Positions 16,345 through 24,049 of a DNA stretch of 64,000 nt are shown here, in pieces (within the stretch, counting starts at the first letter, position 1; the number at the start of each line of letters is the position of its first letter). A program made the translations under genes and the position numbers. The notes beneath the pieces were generated by a model that worked only from the letters and a program-made list of their open reading frames with translations, was not told the DNA's origin and searched no databases. This stretch comes from Halorubrum ezzemoulense DSM 17463. GTDB lineage: Archaea > Halobacteriota > Halobacteria > Halobacteriales > Haloferacaceae. The stretch spans positions 18,921-82,920 of the forward strand of contig NZ_NEDJ01000006.1 of NCBI RefSeq assembly GCF_002114285.1. Direction: 5' to 3'.

Positions 16345-17307
16345 GTGTGCGACGCCGCCCCGCCCGGATCCGACGCGCGGACGGAAGCGACCCGCAGAGC
16401 GATGCTTCGGCGGAGCGGGGCGCTCGCGGGCGGTGCGGTCGCGGCGACGGGGTCGGCCGCCCTCGCCGGTTGCGCCGGGCGCGGGAGCGGCGATGCCGGC
16501 GGAAACGACGGCTACGCCGCGGGGGCCGGCGCGGCCGCCGGTAGGGGGGACCCTCCGCTCGTCGCGCACCGCGGCTTCGCGGCCGAACACCCGGAGAACA
16601 CGGTCGCGGCTATCGAGGCGGCGACGGCCGTCGTCGACCGGGTCGAGCTCGACGTGCGCCGCTGCGGCACGGGCGAGCTCGTCGCCTTCCACGACGCGAC
16701 GCTGGGGCGGGTGACGGACGCGACCGGTCGCGTCGGCCGGACCCCGGCGGGGCGGCTCGCCGAGCTCTCCGTCGAGGGGTCGGGGGAACCGGTGCCGACG
16801 ATCGCCGCGGCGCTCGACGCCGTGCCGTCGGACGCGTGGGTCCTGCTCGACCTGAAGGAGCGCGGCGTGGCGGCCGACGCGGTCGCGGCCGGCGCGGAAC
16901 GCGACCACGGGCTCGCCGTCGCCGCCGACGACCCCGCGGCCATCGAGGCCGCGAACGCGGCCGACCCGACGGTCCCGACCGTCTACGGGGCCCGGGAGTC
17001 GGTCCCGGCGCGGCCGCTCAGGCCGCTGATCCCGGGGAGCCGAGCGGGGGTCGGACTGCCGAGGTGGGCGTATCCGCCGCAGGACGTGGCGGGGATCGTC
17101 GAGACGGCGACGGAACTGGGCTGTGCGGCGGTGTCGCCGCGGTACGAGCTGTGCCTCCGGACGGATATCGTCTCGCGGGCCGCGACCGCCGGGCTGCGGG
17201 TGCTGCCGTGGACGGTCGCCTCGGCCCGGGAGTACGGCGCGGTGGCGTCGGTCGACGGCGTCGGTGCCGTCGTCTCGGACGTCTCGCTGGGACGCCGGGA
17301 GCCGTGA
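16345..17307 (+). CDS. Glycerophosphodiester phosphodiesterase, Tat-lipoprotein
   Basis: 320 residues from the GTG at 16345. TRRAMLRRSGALAGG with LAGC about 25 residues on gives a Tat signal and lipobox. The GDPD core follows: LVAHRGFAAEHPENT, ELDVRRCGTGELVAFHD and LLDLKERG. Catalytic His, Glu, Asp and His are all present. It cleaves glycerophosphodiesters to glycerol 3-phosphate at the cell surface. Start choice: the GTG at 16294 gives 17 more residues but lies before a T-rich TATA-like box (16305-16312); an ATG at 16402 would lose the first Arg pair. Confidence 0.88.
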   Translation: MCDAAPPGSDARTEATRRAMLRRSGALAGGAVAATGSAALAGCAGRGSGDAGGNDGYAAGAGAAAGRGDPPLVAHRGFAAEHPENTVAAIEAATAVVDRVELDVRRCGTGELVAFHDATLGRVTDATGRVGRTPAGRLAELSVEGSGEPVPTIAAALDAVPSDAWVLLDLKERGVAADAVAAGAERDHGLAVAADDPAAIEAANAADPTVPTVYGARESVPARPLRPLIPGSRAGVGLPRWAYPPQDVAGIVETATELGCAAVSPRYELCLRTDIVSRAATAGLRVLPWTVASAREYGAVASVDGVGAVVSDVSLGRREP

Positions 17308-17376
17308 CAACCGAGACGAACGAGCGGTTCGCGGGCGGCAGAAGTGTTATTCGTGCGGCTCACGTCGCCCGAGGAA

Positions 17377-19665
17377 ATGGATCGGGACGCCGACGCCGGC
17401 GACGGTGCGAGGGGGAGCGGGCCAGACGAAGCGCCCGCAAGTCGCGTCGACCGCCGGACCGTCCTCGGCGCGCTCGCGGGCGCCGGGAGCGCCGCGGTCG
17501 CGGGCTGTTCCGGCCCTGAGCCGGACGACGCGTCGACGACCGATCTCGACGCGGACCGGCTCGACGAACTCGCGGCGCGGTTCGCGCCGACGCTGTACTT
17601 CGACAGCGCCGAGCCGTGGTACCCGACCGACCCGCGACCGTACGCGAGCGAGGCAGACGGCGAGACGGTCGTCGACGGCTTCGCCGCGTTCGACGGCTAC
17701 CACGAGCGGTACGACGAGGCGGGCGAGCCGCCGAACCCGACCGTCTTCTACAACGGGATGCGCTACGAGGACTCCCCGCTGGCGGTCGTCCAGTTCTGGC
17801 TCTACTCCGCGTTCGACCAGTTCACCGCGAACTTCCACTGGCACGACTGGGAGGTGCTCCACGTCTTCGTCGACCTCAACTCGGGCGACCCGCAGTTGTA
17901 CGTCGCCAGCTCGCACTCGCGGAGCGTGCCCAACAACGAGTTCCTCGACCCCGACCCCGAGGTCGTCCCGCGGATCCTCCCCGAACTCGGCTCGCACTCC
18001 AGCACGCTCTCGATCAACGAGATCCCGGACGGCTTCCGGCGCGTCGGCGAGGAGGGCCTGCTCGCCGACATCACCAACACGACGATCGACACGGTCGAGG
18101 ACCTGCTCGGGATTCCGATCGCCTACGGTCTGCCCCGCGACGAGGGGGCCCGACTGCCGTTCGTCGTCCCCGAGTACGAAGGGGAGCCGATCTACGACCA
18201 CCCTGACCTCCCGTCGGTCTCGGAGTCCTCGCTGGTCGACGGCGCGCTGACGGTCCGGTCGCTCGACGCGCTGCGCTCGCCGCCGACCGACCTGCCGCTC
18301 CGGGAGACGGGGATCGCCTTCCGACACGGCGAGCGCCCCGACGACGGCGACGACGCCGCGCTCGCCGCCGAGGCCGCCGAGTCCGTCGTCGAGTACGAGC
18401 TGGTGGAGAGCGCCGAGCTGGAGGACATCGACGCGTTCACCGGCCCGCAGCTCAGCTTCGAGTTCGCCGTGCCCGAGACCGTCGAGGACGCGGTCGCGAG
18501 CCACATCACGACCACCGGCGTCCCGTGGGAGCAGCCGCGCTACGAGAACCCCGCGCTCGACGTCACTGCGGGGAACCACCGGTCCGAGATGGCGGACCGG
18601 TACGACGCGATCGCCGACGACCCGTCGTTCGGCGACGAGGCCGCCGGGGGGCTCGACGCCGTCGTCGCGCGCGTCACGCGGGCGACCGAGAGCGACGAGG
18701 CGCCCGACGGCGAGGGGTTGACCACGACCGAGTCGAGCGTCGAGTCGTTCGCGCTGATCGAGAGCGACCCGGAAGCGGTGCCGACGTTCGCCGGCGGCGT
18801 CGCGGTCGCGAACGGCGTCCCCGAGGGCGATCACCGCTTCACGGTCAACGGCGCCGGGCGGGCGCCCCACAGCGAGCGGCTGACCGTCGCGGCCGACGAG
18901 GCCGTGACGACCGCCGGCGTCGACGGCGAGATTCCGCTCGTCGCCCGCGAGAACGCGCGGAAGGTCGAGCTGTCGGACGCGGAGAGCGAGGTCGACCTGA
19001 CCCGGACCGCGATCGAGGACGACTTCGCCGGGCGGATCTACGACTCCGCGATCGAGGGGAGCGACGCCGCCTACGTCCACGCCGGCGGCGCGTACACGAC
19101 GGAGGTCCGCGACGCCGACGACGAGGTCGGCGCGTACCGCGTCAACCCGGACCGGCCGGGGGCGGGAGACGACGGCGACGAGGGAGACGGTCCGGGCGCC
19201 GGCGACGACGCGATCCGGATCGAGCGCCCGGAGACCGGGGCGGCCCCGCTCGCGGGCTACGTCGCCGACGTGGCCGAGGAGACGCGCGCGGCGGTCGCGG
19301 CCGCGGCGGCCGAGAGCGACGGCGGGGACGGAGACGGCGGCGCGGGCGGCGGGAGCGGCGGCGGAAACGACAGCGGCGGGAGCGGCGGCGGTTCGGGGGG
19401 CCCGTCGAACGCGGTCAACGGGCTCGAACGCGCCCTCGCGGCCGCGGTCGACGCCGCGGAGCGGGCCGAGGAGCGCGCCCGCGAGGGCGACGCCGAGGGG
19501 ACGGAGCGTCAACTGGCGAACGTGCTCGACCGGATCGCCCGGATCGAGGAGCGGCTCGCGGCCGCGCGGGAGGGGCTCCCGCCCGGGCTCGCGAACGCGA
19601 CCGGAAAGCGGGTCGAGCAGGCGACGAAGCGGGTCGAGCAGGCGAGGAACGCCGAGAAGCTGTAG
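17377..19665 (+). CDS. Large Tat-lipoprotein of unknown function with an HDWE motif
   Basis: 762 residues from the ATG at 17377. VDRRTVLGALAG with VAGC is a Tat signal and lipobox, so the protein is anchored outside the cell. Residues 70-290 contain RFAPTLYFDS, then FHWHDWEVLHVFVDL and LYVASSHSRSVPNNE. The HxHDWE core resembles the metal-binding heptapeptide of NPP1/NLP-type proteins and Vps62-like domains. This is a motif match by eye, not a family assignment. A Ser/Gly-rich linker near residue 660 leads to a Glu/Arg-rich helical tail (ERALAAAVDAAERAEERA). No enzymatic role can be claimed. Confidence 0.8.
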   Translation: MDRDADAGDGARGSGPDEAPASRVDRRTVLGALAGAGSAAVAGCSGPEPDDASTTDLDADRLDELAARFAPTLYFDSAEPWYPTDPRPYASEADGETVVDGFAAFDGYHERYDEAGEPPNPTVFYNGMRYEDSPLAVVQFWLYSAFDQFTANFHWHDWEVLHVFVDLNSGDPQLYVASSHSRSVPNNEFLDPDPEVVPRILPELGSHSSTLSINEIPDGFRRVGEEGLLADITNTTIDTVEDLLGIPIAYGLPRDEGARLPFVVPEYEGEPIYDHPDLPSVSESSLVDGALTVRSLDALRSPPTDLPLRETGIAFRHGERPDDGDDAALAAEAAESVVEYELVESAELEDIDAFTGPQLSFEFAVPETVEDAVASHITTTGVPWEQPRYENPALDVTAGNHRSEMADRYDAIADDPSFGDEAAGGLDAVVARVTRATESDEAPDGEGLTTTESSVESFALIESDPEAVPTFAGGVAVANGVPEGDHRFTVNGAGRAPHSERLTVAADEAVTTAGVDGEIPLVARENARKVELSDAESEVDLTRTAIEDDFAGRIYDSAIEGSDAAYVHAGGAYTTEVRDADDEVGAYRVNPDRPGAGDDGDEGDGPGAGDDAIRIERPETGAAPLAGYVADVAEETRAAVAAAAAESDGGDGDGGAGGGSGGGNDSGGSGGGSGGPSNAVNGLERALAAAVDAAERAEERAREGDAEGTERQLANVLDRIARIEERLAAAREGLPPGLANATGKRVEQATKRVEQARNAEKL

Positions 19666-19770
19666 GCCGCCAGCGCGCCGGCGCTCGCGCGGGCGCGCGC
19701 AACGGCCGCGTCGCCCCGTGTCACGGCGCACCACTGGATGGAAAGCTATACGACGCAGAACCGACCACGA

Positions 19771-19779
19771 GTATATAAG
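19771..19779 (+). promoter_or_regulatory. TATA-box-like gtatataag just before leuS
   Basis: A near-perfect archaeal TATA sequence. It ends only 3 bp before the leuS ATG at 19783, so a start site 25 bp on would fall inside the gene. A second candidate, gctatacg at 19745-19752, is better placed for a short-leader transcript. Confidence 0.4.
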
Positions 19780-19782
19780 CAG

Positions 19783-22455
19783 ATGTCTCAGGAGAGATAC
19801 GACCACGCGGCGGTCGAAGAACGGTGGCAGGAGGCGTGGGACGACGCCGACGTGTACCACGTCCCGGACGAGGCCTCGGACCCGACGTACGTCCTCGGGA
19901 TGTACCCGTACCCGTCCGGGAAGCTCCACATGGGTCACGTCCGCAACTACACGATCACGGACGCGTACGCCCGGTACCGGCAGATGCGCGGCGACGACGT
20001 GCTCCACCCGATGGGGTGGGACGCGTTCGGACTGCCCGCCGAGAACGCCGCCAAGGAGCGTGACACCAACCCCCGCGACTGGACGTTCGACTGCATCGAC
20101 ACGATGAAGGGGCAGATGAAGTCGATGGGGTTCGGCTACGACTGGGACCGCGAGGTCACCACGTGTACCCCCGACTACTACCGGTGGAACCAGTGGCTGT
20201 TCCGCCGCTTCCACGAGGCCGGACTCGTCGAGCGCCGCGACGCGGAGGTGAACTGGTGTCCCTCCTGCGAGACCGTCCTCGCCGACGAGCAGGTCGAGGG
20301 CGACGCGGAGCTGTGCTGGCGCTGCGACACCCCCGTCGAGACCCGCGAGCTCGACCAGTGGTTCCTGAAGATAACCGAGTACGCCGACGAGCTGCTGGAC
20401 GCCATCGACGACCTAGAGGGGTGGCCGAACTCGGTCCGGCAGATGCAGCGCAACTGGATCGGCCGACAGCACGGCAGCGAGGTCGACTTCTCGATCGACG
20501 GGTACGGGGACGTGACGGCGTTCACGACCCGGATCGACACGATATACGGCGCGACCTTCTTCGCGATCGCCCCCGATCACCCGATCGCCGAGGAGCTGGC
20601 CGAGGAGGACGACGAGATCCACGAGTTCGTCCACCACGAGGCCGACCCCGACGGCGACGAGCCGAACGGGGTCGAGACCGGACTGACCGCGACCAATCCC
20701 GCCACCGGCGAGGAGATCCCGGTGTACGTCGCCGACTTCGTCCTCTCGGACGTGGGGACGGGCGCGCTGATGGCCGTGCCCGCCCACGACGAGCGCGACC
20801 ACGCGTTCGCGACGGAGAAGGGCGTCGAGATCCGACCCGTGATCGCGCCGGAGTCCGACGACCCCGACGGCGAAGCGGTCCCGGACGCACCGGACGTGGA
20901 GGAGGCCGCATTCACGGAGGACGGCGTCCTAATCGGCTCCGGCAAGTACACCGGACTGGACAGCGAGACCGCGCGCGAGCGGATCACGGACGATATCAGG
21001 AGCGCCGAGCCGGCCACGCAGTACCAGCTGCGCGACTGGGGCATCTCCCGGCAGCGCTACTGGGGGACGCCGATCCCGATGGTCCACTGCGACGACTGCG
21101 GCGCGGTCCCGGTGCCCGACGAGGACCTGCCCGTCGAGCTGCCCGAGTTCATCAACACCACCGGGAACCCGCTCGACGCCGCCGACGAGTGGCAGGAGAC
21201 GACCTGTCCGGAGTGCGGCGGGCCGGCGACCCGCGAGACCGACACGATGGACACGTTCGTCGACTCCTCGTGGTACTTCCTTCGGTACGTCTCGCCGGAC
21301 CTGGCGGACGCCCCGTTCGACCTCGGCCGCGCGAACGACTGGATGCCGGTCGACCAGTACGTGGGCGGCATCGAACACGCCGTGATGCACCTGCTGTACT
21401 CGCGGTTCTTCACCAAGGTGTTGGCCGACGAGGAGGACCTCGACCACCGCGAGCCGTTCACCAACCTGCTGGCACAGGGGATGGTCCAGCTGGAGGGCGA
21501 GAAGATGTCCAAGTCGAAGGGGAACGTCGTCTCGCCGCAGCGGATCGTCGACGAGTACGGCGCCGACACCGCGCGGCTGTTCATGATGGAGGCCGCCCAG
21601 CCCGAGCGCGACTTCGACTGGTCCGAGGAGGGCGTCCGGTCCACCCACCGGTTCCTGACCCGGCTCAGCGACCTCGTCGAGGCGCACGCCGCGGGCGACG
21701 TGGCGACGGCCGACCCCGACGCCGACCGCGATGAAATCGACGACTACGTCGCCGACGAGACCGACGCCGCGGTCGCCATCGCCGGCGCGGAGTACGACGA
21801 CCTGACGTTCAACGTGGCGCTGCGGGAGGCGCAGGACCTCGTGGGGACGCTCCGGAGCTACCGCGAGCACGCCGACCCGCACCCCGCCGTCTTCGAGCGC
21901 GGCGTCGACGTCGCGGTCCGCCTGCTCGCCCCCGTCGCGCCCCACCTCGCCGAGGAGCTGTGGGAGTCGCTCGGCCGCGGCGGGTTCGTCGCGGAGGCCG
22001 ACTGGCCGACCGCGAGCGTCGACCGCGAGACGGTCGAACGCCGGCGCCGGCTGGTCGAGAACACCCGCGAGGACGTGCGCGACATCGTCGAGGTCGCCGG
22101 GATCGACGACCCCGAGCGGATCGACGTGGTCGTCGCGCCCGACTGGAAGTACGACGCGCTGGAGATCGCGATCGACAGCGACGCCGACAACCTGATCTCC
22201 GAGCTGATGGCCGAGAGCCACATCCGCGAGCGGGGCGACGACGCCGCCTCGTACGGGCAGGACCTCCAGGCGAACCGCGAGGCGCTCCGTGAGACGCTCG
22301 ACGGCGACGCCGAACACGACGCCCTGCGAGCGGCCGCGTGGCTGATCGAGCGCGAGTTCGACGCCCCGGTCCGCGTCGAGCGCGCCGCGGACGCCGAGGA
22401 GGCCGTCGTCAGCAAGGCGGAGCCGGGCCGACCCGCGATCGACATCGTCGAGTAG
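19783..22455 (+). CDS. leuS: Leucyl-tRNA synthetase, bacterial type
   Basis: 890 residues. The HIGH-type motif is KLHMGHVRN (in YPYPSGKLHMGHVRNYT), followed by HPMGWDAFGLPAENAA. The zinc knuckle is WCPSCE with CWRC. The editing domain has TAFTTRIDTIYGATF and GTGALMAVPAHDERDHAF, and the catalytic lysine motif is EKMSKSKGNVV. The wording and position of the editing domain follow bacterial LeuRS rather than the archaeal/eukaryotic form. The start at 19783 (MSQERYDHAAVEERWQ) matches the usual N-terminus; the upstream frame to 19738 overlaps promoter-like sequence. Confidence 0.96.
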   Translation: MSQERYDHAAVEERWQEAWDDADVYHVPDEASDPTYVLGMYPYPSGKLHMGHVRNYTITDAYARYRQMRGDDVLHPMGWDAFGLPAENAAKERDTNPRDWTFDCIDTMKGQMKSMGFGYDWDREVTTCTPDYYRWNQWLFRRFHEAGLVERRDAEVNWCPSCETVLADEQVEGDAELCWRCDTPVETRELDQWFLKITEYADELLDAIDDLEGWPNSVRQMQRNWIGRQHGSEVDFSIDGYGDVTAFTTRIDTIYGATFFAIAPDHPIAEELAEEDDEIHEFVHHEADPDGDEPNGVETGLTATNPATGEEIPVYVADFVLSDVGTGALMAVPAHDERDHAFATEKGVEIRPVIAPESDDPDGEAVPDAPDVEEAAFTEDGVLIGSGKYTGLDSETARERITDDIRSAEPATQYQLRDWGISRQRYWGTPIPMVHCDDCGAVPVPDEDLPVELPEFINTTGNPLDAADEWQETTCPECGGPATRETDTMDTFVDSSWYFLRYVSPDLADAPFDLGRANDWMPVDQYVGGIEHAVMHLLYSRFFTKVLADEEDLDHREPFTNLLAQGMVQLEGEKMSKSKGNVVSPQRIVDEYGADTARLFMMEAAQPERDFDWSEEGVRSTHRFLTRLSDLVEAHAAGDVATADPDADRDEIDDYVADETDAAVAIAGAEYDDLTFNVALREAQDLVGTLRSYREHADPHPAVFERGVDVAVRLLAPVAPHLAEELWESLGRGGFVAEADWPTASVDRETVERRRRLVENTREDVRDIVEVAGIDDPERIDVVVAPDWKYDALEIAIDSDADNLISELMAESHIRERGDDAASYGQDLQANREALRETLDGDAEHDALRAAAWLIEREFDAPVRVERAADAEEAVVSKAEPGRPAIDIVE

Positions 22456-22525
22456 GTCACCCGACCGTTTCGCGGCCCTCGCCGGACCCCGGAAACGCTT
22501 AGTCGCCGGCGCGGCGCCCTCGTGT

Positions 22526-23938
22526 ATGGACGACCCGTACGCTCCCGCGCGCGACGCCCTCGCGGGCGAGGGACTCGGCGCCGACGACGGAGAGGACGCC
22601 GACCCCGCGGTGCTCGCCGCGCGACTCGACGAGGACGATCCGCTCGCGTCGTTCGCGGACCGCTACCGGGTCCCTGACGGTGTTCTCTATATGGACGGGA
22701 ACTCGCTCGGCCCCGCGAGCGACGCCGCCCTCGCGAGCCTCGACCGCGTGGTCGACGAGTGGCGCGAGCTGCTCATCTCCGGGTGGACCGACGCCGACCC
22801 GCCGTGGTTCGATGTCGGCGAACGACTCGGCGACGCGCTCGCGCCGCTGGTGGGCGCGGAGCCGAGCGAGGTGGTCGTCGGCAACTCGATCACGGTGAAC
22901 ATCCACACCCTGATCGGCACGTTCCTCGACGAGCTGCTGGCCGGGAACGGGCCCGAACGCGAGGACGTCGCGGCCGCGGACGGAGAGTGGGCGCCGGACG
23001 GCGACCCGGACGCCGACCCCGCGGTCCTCGTCAACGAGCTCGACTTCCCCTCCGACCACTACGCGCTCCGGGCGCAGCTCCGGCAGCGGGGGATCGACCC
23101 GGACGAGAAGCTCCGGGTCGTTCCGAGCCGCGACGGGCGGACGATCGATCCCCGGGACATCGAGGCGGCGCTGGCGGCGCACGACGACGTGGGGATCGTG
23201 TTCATGCCGACCGCGCTGTACCGCTCGGGCCAGCTGTTCGACGTCGAGCGGATCGCGACGGCGGCCCACGAGGCGGGCGCGTACGCCGGCTTCGACGCCG
23301 CCCACTCCGCGGGCGCCGTCCCCCACGCGTTCGGCGACGCCGGCGTCGACTTCGCGGTGTGGTGTACGTACAAGTACCTCAACGCCGGACCGGGGTCGAT
23401 CGGCGCGCTGTTCGTCGCCGAGCGCCACCACGGGCTCGACCCCGCGCTGGCCGGGTGGTGGGGCCACGAGAAGGCGCCGCAGTTCGAGATGAACATGACC
23501 TTCACCGCGGCCGACTCCGCCGGCGCGTGGCAGATCGGCACGCCGCCGCTGCTTTCGGCCGCGCCGCTTGAAGGGTCGGTCGAACTCCTGCGCGAGGCCG
23601 GGATCGACCGCCTGCGGGCGAAGTCGCTCGCGCTCACCGACTTCCTCATCGCCCTCGTCGACGACCGGCTCCCGGGGGTCTCGGTGGGAACGCCCCGCGA
23701 ACACGCCGCGCGCGGCGGTCACGTCGCCCTCGAACACCCCGAGGCCGAGCGGCTGAGCGAGGCGCTCAACGACCGGGGCGCGGTCGTCGACTTCCGACCG
23801 CCGAACGTGGTGCGGGTCTGCCCCGCGGCCCCCTACACCTCCTTTGCCGACGTGCTGGAGGTCGTCGACGAGATCGAGGCGATCCTCGACTCGGGGGCCC
23901 ACGAGGCGTACGCGACGGGCGAGGGCGGCGTAACGTAG
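22526..23938 (+). CDS. kynU: Kynureninase
   Basis: 470 residues, slightly longer than typical because of an acidic N-terminal leader and an acidic loop near 150. This is a PLP fold-type I enzyme: YMDGNSLGPASDAA, VVVGNSITVNIHTLIGTF, YAGFDAAHSAGAVPHAF and CTYKYLNAGPGSIGALF with the Schiff-base lysine. WWGHEKAPQFEMN is the substrate-side segment typical of kynureninase. It converts kynurenine to anthranilate and alanine. No other kyn genes are near. It follows leuS by 70 bp on the same strand. Confidence 0.93.
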   Translation: MDDPYAPARDALAGEGLGADDGEDADPAVLAARLDEDDPLASFADRYRVPDGVLYMDGNSLGPASDAALASLDRVVDEWRELLISGWTDADPPWFDVGERLGDALAPLVGAEPSEVVVGNSITVNIHTLIGTFLDELLAGNGPEREDVAAADGEWAPDGDPDADPAVLVNELDFPSDHYALRAQLRQRGIDPDEKLRVVPSRDGRTIDPRDIEAALAAHDDVGIVFMPTALYRSGQLFDVERIATAAHEAGAYAGFDAAHSAGAVPHAFGDAGVDFAVWCTYKYLNAGPGSIGALFVAERHHGLDPALAGWWGHEKAPQFEMNMTFTAADSAGAWQIGTPPLLSAAPLEGSVELLREAGIDRLRAKSLALTDFLIALVDDRLPGVSVGTPREHAARGGHVALEHPEAERLSEALNDRGAVVDFRPPNVVRVCPAAPYTSFADVLEVVDEIEAILDSGAHEAYATGEGGVT

Positions 23939-24049
23939 CGGGCGCGGCGCCGTGAGGGGCCGCGAGCGGGGTCGACGGGCGGTCTGTTCCCCGCGTTGAC
24001 ATCCGCAGTATTATTACTCTCAGTAACGTAAAGAGAAAAGAGCGAGATC

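Noticed and set aside
20929..22317. Long open frame antisense to leuS
   Set aside because: Very high GC keeps antisense frames open. Its composition is Arg/Val/Asp-rich shadow sequence with no domain, while the plus strand encodes a full LeuRS.
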